In this document: piece after piece, positions 47,549 through 58,728 of the stretch
How the letters are laid out: each line of letters begins with the position of its first letter
How positions within the stretch are numbered: position 1 is the stretch's first letter
Assembly (NCBI GenBank): GCA_964030785.1
Contig: OZ034979.1
Location: 35,769,984-35,833,983 of the forward strand
From: Siderastrea siderea
Taxonomy: Eukaryota > Cnidaria > Anthozoa > Scleractinia > Rhizangiidae
Direction of reading: 5' to 3'
Length of the DNA: 64,000 bases
Notes under the pieces: model-generated
Told to the model about the DNA's origin: nothing
The model's database searches: none
The model's input: only the letters and a program-made list of their open reading frames with translations
Program-made: the position numbers and the translations under genes

Positions 47549-47947
47549 TCCACTAATCTGTGATTACTACTAGTTTTTAGGCTATTTCAGTAGTTTACCA
47601 GTTTATTCTGATATCGGAATTTGAAACCCTGACCCAGATGACGCGCTTGATTTGCGTCAAACCGCAAAACCTTGTAAATGCCCTAAGAAAACTTTTTAAA
47701 CCTTTTTTGGTTTTTGGTTGGTGATCACAAAATACTCTGTGAAATCTGTTATATAAGTCGGCTTAGTGTAACGCATTATTTAAATATTGCCTTTTATCAG
47801 ATGTGGTGTGCTTATATCTAGGAGGAAGTGTGACCGAAATGATGTTTTGTCACAAAACTGGTGGGTACATAAGCGGCGGTGGTCTCATAAACAGAAGGGT
47901 TGGGCGTTGGGGGGGGGGGGACATTAATTACAGTACGTGGCTAAGAG

Positions 47948-47981
47948 CCAATCACATCTTGCGGAGTATATGTTATATAAA
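47948..47981 (+). promoter_or_regulatory. CCAAT/TATA block of repeat unit (best copy)
   Basis: gagccaatcacatcttgcgg then gttatataaaccgg. Spacing between CCAAT and TATATAA is about 21 bp. Confidence 0.35.
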
Positions 47982-48069
47982 CCGGACGGAAGTGTATACA
48001 TACATTTGAGTTGGAAATATCGTTTAATTCACTTCCAAGTCACAGTCCAATAAAATAGAGTAACTTACA

Positions 48070-48218
48070 CTACTGGTGTTTAAACTGAAACGCCGAAAAA
48101 TCTCGCGTGATTTTGCTTTGGCCAGAAAGCATTGCAGAAGTCTTCTCTCGTTTCACAAATGTTCAAAACATTCAACAATAAATATCGACAAGTTAACAAC
48201 TTCACTGTTTGCAGTCAA
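48070..48218 (-). pseudogene. Exon-like block beta, copy 4
   Basis: Acceptor GACTGCAAACAG and donor GTAAGTTACTC are intact. The frame KLLTCRYLLL...NICETREDFCNAFWPK is open until a TAA close to the donor. Confidence 0.4.
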
Positions 48219-49989
48219 CTGTGGTGAAAGATTTGTATTGCATAACACATCCAGATCACACGCACCTTATTTCACGGTCATTGCATCAAATCGCGTGTCT
48301 ATCAAATTGTTATCTAACGCGCCTTAATCACACGTAGACCACGTGGTGTGTTCACTATTCTTTCACTTTCTGATATACCAAAAGGAAAATCAAAGTTAAA
48401 AGAAAGAAGTACAAAAACGAGTCGAGAAAGTTCTTTCTTATAAACTGATTAAGATGGCGTCAAATACAGACGGTAGGGATTTGTCGTTACGAGTGACCGT
48501 CAAGTTGTTTCACGAAAATCATTTCAGCTGTCCAAAACATGCAATTAACAATTTTTTTTGTCCTGAGGAAACATACCAATTCCGGTTCCATTTACAATTG
48601 TTGCATTCTGCATCCCTACTGGGCATAAATTCTCGCATTGTTATTACTGTTTTCGCCTTTGGTACAGCAAGTAACAAGTTTATTTAGCTTAATACGTAAC
48701 CGTATGTAACTTCTGTACACCGGACATGGTTTTAGTTACCTGGTGGTTTACAATCTGATGTTTGGCCATCTCATTAAAGAGCGCTAAGAAAATAAACATG
48801 GGACCGTGAAACGAACGACAGCGATTTTCACTAGCGATTCTACATGGTCAAAGACTTGATTGTATACAGGTTCTCAGTGAGGTAGAAGAGGCAAAAAATA
48901 TCGTGAGCCGCTTCGCCCTCATCGTCCACGTGACCGATTCGCCATCGAGTCTGGGAAAATCAATCAGCTAGCCGTTTTTCATCCTTCCTTTATTGCCGGT
49001 TACTTATGTAATCTTTATGAATGCAAAACCTCATAAATTTATCGGCCCACCGTACTTCAGTACTCCTTCTTCTTCCACATCAAATTTACTGAAGATAGCC
49101 TCAGTTAAAAAGCCTACACAAGCTGAAATTTAATTGACTAAGCTTACGCTGTATGCTTTTCCTTCGCATTTTAGCTAAGATTTCATTCAAACGGTAATTT
49201 TTCAGTGCCCCATGAACAGGCGAAAGAATGAGAGAGCAAACAATTGTTGAATAAATCGAAACATGCTAGATTTAAAACACTGTCTTAAACCCTGACCTTT
49301 TTCCATTAAGAAAACGATATCCTCGAGTTTTCCCGCCATAACTGCATACGATTTAAGATGGATTTCTCTCAGCCACAGTAAATTACCCGGTCACTTTCCA
49401 ATCGATAGCAGGCGGTCAGCGCATGACTGATTTCTTCTTAAAAACTAACTTCAGGTGAAAGGATCTTTTTGTTTTCTCATCACAGAAAGAGCCCGAAGCA
49501 AATCAGCAACTACGTGTCAAGATTTTGAACTATTTCAATAGTTTGCCAGATTTTTCCGTTATCGGGCTTTCAAACCTTTACCAAGATCACGCGCCTGTGC
49601 ATCCAACCGTACTCGGATAATTGTTAAGGCCCCAAGCAAACTTACTAAGTCTTCTTTGGTGTTTGGTTGGTGATTACAAAATACTGTGTGATCCGTTGTA
49701 TACATGTATGTCGGCGTAGTGCAACACTTTATTTTAAAAGTTGCCTTGTAGCAGATTTGGCATGCTTTCATCCAGGCACCATCCAAGAGCACTGGAGAAT
49801 CGGAATAATGTTTTGTTACCAAACTGCCCTTGGTCTATGTTCACCCAAACATAGACTAACGGTACGTGGTTAAGAGCCAATCACAGCTTGTGGAGTATGT
49901 TATACAAACCGGGAGAAGGGAATACATACATTTCACTTGAAAATATCGTTTTTAATTCACTTTCACGTCACAGTCACGATAAGGATGGA

Positions 49990-50143
49990 GTAACTTAAAG
50001 AACGCTGGTGTTTTAAAGATACGCTGACTTGATCTCGCGTGATTTTGCTTTGGCCAGAAAGCATTCCAGAAGTCTTTTCTCGTTTCACAAATGTTCAAAA
50101 CATTCACTGATAAATATCCACTAGTTATTAACTCCACTGTTTG
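49990..50143 (-). pseudogene. Exon-like block beta, copy 5
   Basis: Acceptor GACTGCAAACAG; frame ELITSGYLSVNVLNICETRK then DFWNAFWPKQNHARSSQR is open throughout, but the donor GTAAGT is changed to TTAAGT. No known domain recognised. Confidence 0.42.
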
Positions 50144-50641
50144 CAGTCAACTGTGGCGAAAGATTTGTATTGCATAACACATCCAGATCATACGCACCTT
50201 CATTTCACGGTCATTGCGTCAAATCACGTGTCACAGACGTGTCTATTAAATTGTTAATCTAATGTGCCTTTAGAGCTAATTACAACTTGCGTTGTGTCTT
50301 CATAATTCTTTCACTTTTTGATATACAAAAGTGAAAATCAAAATTGAAAGAAAAGAGTAAAAACACGAGTCGTCAAGGTTCTTTCTTTCAAATTAATAAA
50401 GATGGAGTAAATTACAGGCGATAGTGATTTGTCGTTTTGAGTGACTTCAGATTGTTCCAAAATCGTTTCAGATGTCCAAAACATGCAATTAACGCCCACA
50501 GTTGATTTTGAAAAATTCATTGTTTATAACAGGCTGCAGTGGTGAAAGTTTCTTTTCTGGGGAAAAAAATTACTCCTGATAGGTCCATTTATAATTATTG
50601 GATTCGGCATTCCTACTACGCATAAATTCATCCACAGGTTA

Positions 50642-51571
50642 GGGAAGGTACGTTTTTTCTTGGGGGGGGGGGAGGGCTGGGGCCTCAGAGGGGAGGGTCA
50701 TCAGTGAAAGTGAGCACCAAAAGGGGAGGGCCATACCTCATGTGAGCTATTCAAGGGAGGGTCACACATCTTTTCCAGAATTTTTCAATGAGAATTTTTG
50801 TGATGTTTCTTTCCATTTTTCTTACAGATTAAGTTTTTCTTTTCACCTACTTTGATTTAATTTGGTGTTTTATTATAGGAACTAGGTTACACTTTGACAT
50901 GTATATTATGCCATGGCACATAGTTTTTCTCGGAGGACTCGTGTCCTTTTCCGTCCGTATCGAGAAGTACTTGACTCAGGTATCGTTTCTTCAGCTTCTT
51001 GCTGTTGGCTATCCGCTGCCTGATCTCCTGAGTCGTTTAGTTACGTTCTGAAGAGTTACTAGTAGATCCAACAATGCGCTCTACCCTGTCGGAAATGTCG
51101 GAAATATTTGTTTTTGAGAGGCAGATTTCGCATGCTAAACAAATAAACCTTTCTGTTAAAATAACCAACAGCAATGCCGGCTAGTCGGAGAAAGAAGCGC
51201 GTGTATTTTCCCTTAGATATTTTATGTTCAAGACTTTTATAATACTCAAATACTTCCATATTCAAACTTCAGCTATAAAACGTAAATATCCCACACTGAT
51301 TGTTCGCATTTTCCTTGTTTCAGCACGCATACATTCAATATCGAGATATATTCATATTCAAACACTTTGCGTTCACAAGCGAAACGTTCTGAGGTTTCTA
51401 TAGCATGGAACACACCATGTTGTAGTGAGGGGAGGGTCGCACTTTTGTCAGTCACCTCAAGGTGGGGGGTCAAGAGTTTTTTAATAAAACGCAAGGGAGG
51501 GCCAACACTTTTTTGGGAAAAAATACCAAAATTCCCCAGCCCTCCCCCCCGAAGAAAAAACGTACCTTCCC
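50642..51571. mobile_element. 930-bp Harbinger-type MITE
   Basis: Inverted ends GGGAAGGTACGTTTTTTC, then G-rich/C-rich blocks (gggagggctgggg and inverse), flanked by TTA on both sides. A 3-bp TTA/TWA target fits PIF/Harbinger. The interior repeats gggagggtca-type phrases in both orientations. Confidence 0.7.
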
Positions 51572-54163
51572 TTACTAAATTCGTTGTTTATAACAAGCTG
51601 TGGTGAAAGATTGGAACAAAATGAGTACCTGAGGATCGTTTTCTTTGTATTGTGGACAGGGGTCAGATCTGACTTAAACGCGGGGGCTCCGTATAAATAG
51701 GGTTCCCCCCGGTCCTATCAAATTTATATTAAAAGATTCAACATTTAAAGCAGCGTTTTAACAAAGTAGGACGCAATGAGTTTATATAACTTGTGTGTAC
51801 ATTTACCATTCAAAAAAATTATCGCTGTAACTTCGGATACCCTTTTGTAAAGAGTGTTGCAACTAATGGATAATTGTTTATAAAGGAGTGTCAAAATTAT
51901 AACAGTGACATAGAATCACTAGAAGGTACTTCATTAGACTTGTGTTTTGACTCTGCAGTGGTCTCGATAAGTACAGACAGCGTGATGAACTTAGAATTTG
52001 AAACCGCAAAAACCGGAAATTTAACATTTTCCAAATTTTCCACATTTCAGTTCTTCCCCCAGCAAGTCTGTAGATTGTATCTATTCTTTAGTTCATCCGA
52101 AGTATCTTGTTTTTAATTCCAATCCCAGTGCAGAAAACGTACAAAAGGGGACCGAGTTTTGTTCTTTAGTTACTTAAGAACTTTTATAGCCTTTTTTGAC
52201 CCCAAAATCCCACAAATTTATAGGCTCACCTTACGTAGTACAAATTAGTTAAGCTTACGCAGGCGTAAACGTCATTTAGAAAATGATTTTTCCTTCACTG
52301 TTTAAGCTTGGATTTTTTTTTGCAGATGTACCATGAACAAGTAAGTGAAAAGAATGTGAAAGGAAAGGTCTTTCTTTTTTCCTTGAAAACAAACAAAGAA
52401 GCAATTTTCGTATCCGCTACGTTCAAACAGGTGGGTCCACAACCACAACATACGTAGCAGGGGGGTGGGGTGGGGAGGATTAACTACGGTAAGTGGTTAA
52501 GAGTCAACAGCAACTTGCGAGGTGTTCTAGTTAAACCGGAAGAGGTAAATATAACCATGCAAGTTAGAAATATCGTTTTTTCTTTTTTTAATTTGCTTTC
52601 AATTCACAGTCAACGAAGAATAAGTACCAGGACGCTGGTGTTTAATAGATACGCCAACTTGATCTCGCGTGATTTAGTTTTGGTCCGCGAAAGCATTCCA
52701 GAACTCTTTTCCCGTCTCACAGATGTTCAAAACGTACCTTTAAATATCCACAAGTTATTAGCTTCACTGTTTGCAGTCAACTGTGGTGAAAGATTTTTAT
52801 TGCATAGCACGCTTGGCACGTTCACATCACGCGCCTTCTTCAATGATGGTCATTGCGTCAAATCGGGGGTCTATCAAATTGTTAATCTAATGCGCCTCAT
52901 AAAAGGCCAAGTAACTTGCGTTATATAACTCGTTATTTCATAGAGTTGGATGTACAAAAGTCAGTGTAACTTCTGCGTTAGAAAAGAGGAGTATAAACAC
53001 GAGTAGTCAAAGTTCATTTTTTCTAAATTGATAAAGATGGAGTAAATTACTGGACGATACTGATTTGTCGTTTTGCGTGACTTAAGGTTGATCTAAAATC
53101 ATCCCAGATGTCTAAAACATGTAATTATTAAACACCCATAGCCCACAAGGTCCGGTTGTTCGAAGCAAGGTTAAGCTAACCCAAGATTAGTGTAAATTTT
53201 TAATTCAGTCGTATAGCCCAGCGATAAGGACTCTTGTTAATCTTGCCCGTCCTACGTTTCGACTTTGGTTGCCTTCAAACGGCATTTAAGGTGACTCGAT
53301 CGAAATAAATAACGCGCTCTATGCCTCTCTAAAAACTCTAATAACATCGTCATTTCTTACTCGATTGCCTTGAAACTTTCGCATTTTACACACAATTTAT
53401 CGAGGAATAATACGTATGTCAACACATAGATGTACTGTTCGTTAATTTTGCGTGATTTTGCTTTTATTGAACACTACTTTTTTGATAAAATTGCTATTCT
53501 AACAAAACTGAGCGCTACGATTTGGTTTAAACTTCTAGAATCAGCTCATAATAATATCTTACCTTGACTCTTCAAGTTTCCGCAAAATCGTAGGAACAGA
53601 AATCCCGGTACAATTTGAACGTCAAAATAACAACCCCAGACGGACTTCAAAGTTTGGACCGCTCCAGCGCTTTCCAAATTTGACTGAAGAGCGTAATAAC
53701 TCCAGATAAAGTACCGTATTTACTCGAGCTCTAGCTGCGGCTTCTATTCGAGGGCGGCGTCTAATCGGCGGCGGCGTCTATTAAAAAATCACTTTATTCA
53801 ACCACTGAAATTACAAAATTCGGTACATTCGGTAATGGTAATTTGTTTTAACAGTAACAAATATGATGAAATAAAGTACATGTCTTTTCTCTTGTTTTGC
53901 GAGTTAGGTCTCCAGAAAGCCTCAGATACCACTCAAGGCAATCTAGTCAATTTCAATATCGCTGTCCTCCTCGTGGTCGGAGTCTAGAAGTTGTTCTGGC
54001 GGGCTTGCGTCCTCTACATCTGAATCTCTGATTTCAAAGGGATTGGTGTCTGGCTCAGTTAAAATACCTAGCTGACATTTAAGCATTTGTCTTCCGGAGC
54101 TACAAGGTTGTCCTTCCTTCAAGCAGTGAATACCGTCGTCTTCAGACCCATCTACTGGAAGGT

Positions 54164-54786
54164 TTAGGCACAGGTTGCGAAAGACTTAATCACATCAGAA
54201 GGTAGCTCAGCCCACGAATCTAGAATCCATTGCAGAATAGCTCTTCTCGGGGGTGCTTTTAAATTACCGGAAGCGGTTTCTTCATGAATGCCAACTGTAC
54301 CAAGCCATTCGTCATACTTTTGTTCCAGCTTACATCCGGGGCTTGTATGTACTTCGTGCATCCTCCCGGCACAATTACACGATCAATTTTCTTCGACGTC
54401 AATGATTCAGTGACGGTATCTTCAATGTGGCATTCAAATGAATCCCAGGCTAACAGCCTACGATTAAATGAGAATGTTCCAAGGACAGAATCGATCCAGA
54501 CCTGTGTTAATTCAGAGTTCATCCACGCGTTTGTAGAAGTTGCGACAACTGCCCGACCTTTGAACTCCTGGTTTAAAGCCGCAACTTCCCTTTTCCCTCT
54601 TTTAAACACAACCATTGGTTTCAGCTTGGTTCCGTCGGCCTTTGCTGCTAAAACGACGGACACTCCTGACTTCTCATGGCCAGTAGTCTTAAGAGTAACC
54701 GTCTTTTTTCCACTTGCATCCACTGTCGTTTCTGATACCATGTCACACCAGACAGGAGTTTCATCCAGGGCAATTATGTCACAATT
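54164..54786 (-). pseudogene. Pogo/Tigger DDE transposase, C-terminal half, frameshifted
   Basis: Starts CDIIALDETPVWCDM (first catalytic Asp in the DETPVW motif), then TTGHEKSGVSVVLAAKADGT, AWDSFECHIED (second Asp) and VIVPGGCTKYIQAPDVSWNK (the region before the third acidic residue). A frameshift near 54310-54330 moves the rest (YDEWLGTVGIHEE ... WILDSWAELPSDVIKSF) to another frame. The N-terminal HTH/CENP-B DNA-binding part is missing, replaced by the HIRAN-like segment. Not functional as it stands. Confidence 0.85.
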
Positions 54787-54838
54787 TTATAAAATTTTTG
54801 AAAAAATTTTTAAAAAAATTTTTTTTCAAAATTGTAGA
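54775..54838. repeat. A/T palindromic junction between transposase and HIRAN-like frame
   Basis: caattttataaaatttttga ... aaaaaaattttttttcaaaattg is a run of interleaved A and T tracts with dyad symmetry, exactly at the join. Confidence 0.6.
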
Positions 54839-55184
54839 TTTCGAGACAGTTATCAGAGAACATCACGTTTACAAGTCCGTGTGGTCTCCTGTGATCGATC
54901 AAGTATTAGAATGTAAGCCAGACACGCGTGCTGAGGCAAAAGATCACGATGCTAACGCAATTGGTGTATATTTGATGGCAAACCAAAAGGAAACGCTTGC
55001 TGGACATATTCCCATTGAGATCTCACGCTTAATGAAAACCTTTATTGAAGCGAAGGCATCAAACAAACTATTGACACGGGTTACCGGAAAACGCAAGAGA
55101 GAAGTCGGCCTGGTTGTGCCAGCACAGTTCACTGCCTTCACAGAGGAGCTGCGGATAGCACAAATTCTTGAGAGGAACTGAAGT
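54838..55184 (+). CDS. HIRAN-like domain protein fragment within the pogo element
   Basis: After an acceptor-like CAAAATTGTAG the frame reads FETVIREHHVYKSVWSPVID, then DHDANAIGVYLM, LAGHIPIEISRLMKTFIEAK and RVTGKRKREVGLVVPAQF, ending ERN and TGA. The HVYK, DxxAIGV and GHIPxxISR signature recalls HIRAN domains (DNA-end or repair-associated) and similar sequences frequent in cnidarian genomes. About 113 open codons. No start codon of its own is evident, so it is best seen as a captured 3' exon. It lies antisense to and directly abutting the transposase. Confidence 0.6.
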
Positions 55185-55888
55185 CAAGAGCAAAGAAGTA
55201 CACTCATTTTGAACTTAAAAATATTGTCATAGAAGAACATAAATTCCCATTACTTGTTTAGACTTGAAATATTGTCTTGTTTTTATGATTTATCAGATAT
55301 TGATTTTTCCTCAAATAGACGCCGCACCGTACATGCGGCGTCTATTCGGGGGCGGCGTCTATTAATATTTTCGGCTCCAGGTGCGGCGTCTATTCGGGGG
55401 CGGTGTCTAAACGAGTAAATACGGTAAGTTCAATGTATCGTTATAGTTACTTCCAAACCTCATTTGGCTATCTGCAACGATGAAAAAGTTTGGGCGGCCA
55501 TTATAAACTCACTTTCTGCACCAAAATATAACGAAGTCGCCAAATTCACGTTTTTCTGAATTATATGAAAACTAACCGGACGAATTGAATAAAACTACCG
55601 GACCATGAAACTGAACCTTTCACACATACTTTGCGCTATTTTACTTTGCTGGGGCGGTCTTGGTTTGGACAATATATTTTTTGAAAGTGATGCACTATCA
55701 AAACTCTGTTCTGTATACGGCTTTGTTGTTATCTGAATTCCACAGTAGCGTTATGCAAATTTCGTTTCATTTGATGAGAATTTGAGGGATTTACACATTG
55801 GCTAGCGGGTGTATTGACGATGTTTGGTCGCTACACGCTTGAGTGGTTTTGCGTGTCTATAATGTCATGCCAGTGAAGGGATGTTACA

Positions 55889-56095
55889 AAGGTGGGGAAT
55901 GGGGAATGGGGAATGGGGAATGGGGAATGGGGAATGGGGAATGGGGAATGAGGAATGGGGAATGGGGAATGGGGAATGGGGAATGGGAAATGGGAAATGG
56001 AAAATGGGAAATGGGAAATGGGAAATGGGAAATGGGAAATGGGAAATGGGAAATGGGGAATGGGGAATGGGGAATGGAGAATGGGGAATGAGAAA
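55889..56095. repeat. Heptamer array (GGGGAAT/GGGAAAT), ~29 copies
   Basis: Near-perfect 7-bp repeat in the left palindrome arm. The right arm has only about seven copies of the inverse (58682-58728). Open frames in it are repeat artefacts. Confidence 0.92.
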
Positions 56096-56211
56096 TAGTG
56101 GTCAGCGGTAATACCTAAAAAATTAAGTTGGAGTCTGCGCAGTACGGCAAAGAGACGAGGACTGCACGTGGTAAGCGAAAGATGGAAGGTAAGAGTGTTT
56201 ATCGGTTAGTT

Positions 56212-57121
56212 TTTCCTGAGATTTTGGAATTATTGAGTTTATTAAAATTAACCAAAACTATTGAATTGCAGGTAATGAGAGTGACAATAATGTCTAGGAT
56301 CACGAGGTCATCATTATCGACGGGTTGGTGTAAAACGATTCGTATCACTTTGAGTACAGTGGCTTCGAGTGTAACTTACATGTTTTCTGTATTTTGATGT
56401 TTTAGCGACGAACCAGTGACAGAGGATGATTCTATGTTTGAACTGGCGAGAATGAATCTTTGTTTAAGGTACGAAAACGTAGAATACGGCTTGAAAATTT
56501 AAACCGACCGCTGCTTAACTGTTAGAGTACTTGCCATCGAATTTTGAATTGACTTTAATGGCGTTCACATTTGAGTTACAATCTAGATTCATTTATGGTT
56601 TGCAGAAAGAAGTGAGTGAAGTGACTGCAATATTAAGCTGTTCTTCTATTAAAAAGAAATACACCAGAGAAGAATTCTGGAGAATAGCTCAATATTCTAG
56701 CCACTTCACTCAGTTCTTTCTCAAACCATAAATGAATCTACATTGTAACTCAAATATGAACGCCATTAAATTAACATCAATTCAAAATTCGATGGTAAGT
56801 GCCAAAAATATTTCAGCGCGGTCAGTTTCAATTTTCAAGGCGTATTCTCGTTTTCATACCTTAAACAAAGATGCATTCTCGCCATTTGCAAACATAGAAT
56901 CATTTTCTGTCACTGGTTCGTCGCTGAAACGTCAAAATACACAGAACATTTACTCTTGGTTTTGATAATAACACTCGAAGCGACTGTACTCAAAGTGATA
57001 CGAATTTTTTTACACCAACCTGTCGATAACGTTATAAACCTCGCTCACATTACCTGCAAAACAACAGTTTTGGTTAATTTTGATAAACAGAAAGTCAGTA
57101 ATTGCAAAACTCGGGAAAAAC
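56212..57121. mobile_element. ~0.9-kb foldback nested in the left palindrome arm
   Basis: The right arm (rc of 58541-58600) reads through this site without it. The insert is itself palindromic: aaaattaaccaaaactattg at the left, inverted as aaaattaaccaaaactgttg at the right; centre near 56655 (gattcatttatggttt both ways). Each half contains the same exon-like block (see findings). Confidence 0.75.
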
Positions 57122-58266
57122 CACAGGTAACCAAAGCGTAATATGAGAGTTTGTATGGAGCTGAAATTCGATCGAAAATAATCGGCGGTTTTCCTCCGAA
57201 AATACATTAAAATCGAAATAAAGTTTAAAAAACCTTACCTGTTGTGTGTTTGCTGTGTTTTTATCGCTTTTCCGAGCTTCCGGAGACCGTTTCGGGCGAT
57301 TTTCTGCTTAACGGTCGATGCGACGGCATGTCATGTACTAAAGAGAGCTAAAGGTAGGAAAACGGGAATTCAAATTTGCCAACCGACATTCGAGGTCCCA
57401 AACAAAATGCCCGCTAAAAATCAGTTCAGTCCAGAGTCAGCGCTTTCAAACCACAACAGATTTCAAAAAGGATAAATCCCCTACCTTTCTATGTGGTTCA
57501 ATCGTCAATTAGTTTATCTCTCGAAGTACAGCCCTGCATTAAAAACGAAGTAACTTTTCGAAATCGCCGCCATCACAGGCTTGTAAGGAAAAGAGGGTCA
57601 AAACTAACGTCAAGCCTGGGCCAAAGCGCCAAATTTCGCTCAAATTTCGGCGGGAAATCGCGCGCGGGTCGCATTCAGGTATAAAACTTGACTTACCGGA
57701 GAAGGGTGAGTTAGGCATTTGGTGACACAGACGTCACTCATGTTGTCCCCCGGTGGAGCGAAATTTGGCGCTTTGTCCCAGGCTTGACCGTTAGTTTTGA
57801 CCCTCTTTTCCTTACAAGCCTGTGATGGCGGCGATTTCGAAAAGTTACTTCGTTTTTAATGCAGGGCTGTACTTCGAGAGATAAACTAATTGACGATTGA
57901 ACCACATAGAATGGTAGGGGATTTATCCTTTTTGAAATGTGTTGTGGTTTGAAAGCACTGACTATGGATTGAATTGATTTTTAGCGGGCATTTTGACCGG
58001 GACCTCGAATTTCGGTTGGCAAATTTGAATTCCTGTTTTCCTACCTTTAGCTCTCTTTAGTACGTGATATGCCGTCGCATCGACCGTTAAGCAGAAAATC
58101 ACCCAAAACGACCTCCGGAAGCTCGGAAAAGCGATAAAAACACAGCAAACACACATCAGGTAAGGTTTTTTAATCTTTATTTCGATTTTAATGTATTTTC
58201 GGAGGAAAACCGCCGATTATTTTCGATCGAATTTCAGCTCCATACAAACTCTCATATTACGCTTTG

Positions 58267-58541
58267 GGCCATTCCATTTTATATCCACACACCCCCTATG
58301 GAAGAGGTCAGTCAAAATTTACCCCTAGGATATCAAAGATCAAAAGTGCCGACATGTGCACCCCTTCAGAAATTGCCTAAATTCTCTTTTCCCCTCAGAA
58401 AAAAGCCAGTTTTTTTCCGAACCCCTCGGAAATATTCAAAAGATCAAAGGCACCGACGCAGCGACCCCCTCAGAAATGACGATCAAGGGCCCCTCAGAAA
58501 ATCTCTTCCATCAGGGGGGTGTGGATATTAAATGGAATGGC
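58267..58541. mobile_element. ~275-bp MITE in the right palindrome arm
   Basis: Ends ggccattccattttatatcc and inverted ggccattccatttaatatcc, then accccc(t/c)-rich blocks. The left arm (rc of about 57130) has the uninterrupted gctttggttacc, so CTTTG(G) was duplicated. The interior repeats cccctcagaaat-type phrases. Confidence 0.83.
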
Positions 58542-58681
58542 CCTTTGGTTACCTGTGGAAAAACTGACAGATAAATATTCTTACCTTCCATCTTTCGCTT
58601 ACCAAGTCCAGTCGTCGTCTCTTTGTCGTACTGCGCAAACTCCAACTTATTTTTTAGATATTACCGCTGACCATGATTTCT

Positions 58682-58728
58682 CATTCCCCATTCCCCATTC
58701 CCCATTCCCCATTCCCCATTCCCCATTC
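58682..58728. repeat. Heptamer array (ATTCCCC), ~7 copies
   Basis: The inverse counterpart of the array at 55889-56095, with far fewer units. Confidence 0.85.

Larger units (their letters stand above)
27170..53150. repeat. Degenerate array of ~3-kb repeat units
   Basis: Several sequence blocks recur in the same order and orientation. The block tttcagttg(c)tcctcaatgc is near 27290, 30252, 36066, 45957 and 52044. The block gatctcgcgtgattttgctt is near 31450, 34540, 37300, 48100, 50030 and 52660. The block ggtgat(c/t)acaaaatactgtg is near 31045, 33880, 36903, 47722 and 49665. Spacing is 1.9-3.1 kb where uninterrupted. Units differ by many indels, so the array is old. It is broken by the Gypsy element, hAT and Harbinger-type MITEs, and the unrelated 43.2-44.9 kb stretch. 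No intact reading frame spans a unit. Confidence 0.8.
53714..55424. mobile_element. 1.7-kb pogo/Tigger-type transposon with HIRAN-like cargo
   Basis: Ends CCGTATTTACTCG and its near complement are flanked by TA. The other palindrome arm (rc of about 61560-61580) reads aaagtaagttc without the insertion and so is a perfect empty site. Inside are a broken DDE transposase on the minus strand and a HIRAN-like frame on the plus strand. Subterminal ggcggcgtctatt repeats are in direct, not inverted, orientation at the two ends. Confidence 0.88.

Noticed and set aside
27170..53150. CRISPR-like or satellite array
   Set aside because: Units are about 3 kb, diverged and complex, with no short regular repeat/spacer pattern; the context is eukaryotic.
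54284..54916. 210-codon plus-strand frame
   Set aside because: Shadow of the pogo transposase, whose conserved DDE motifs are on the minus strand.
55843..56111. Gly/Met/Glu-Trp repeat proteins
   Set aside because: They arise from the 7-bp array, which stays open in several frames; no start context or domain.
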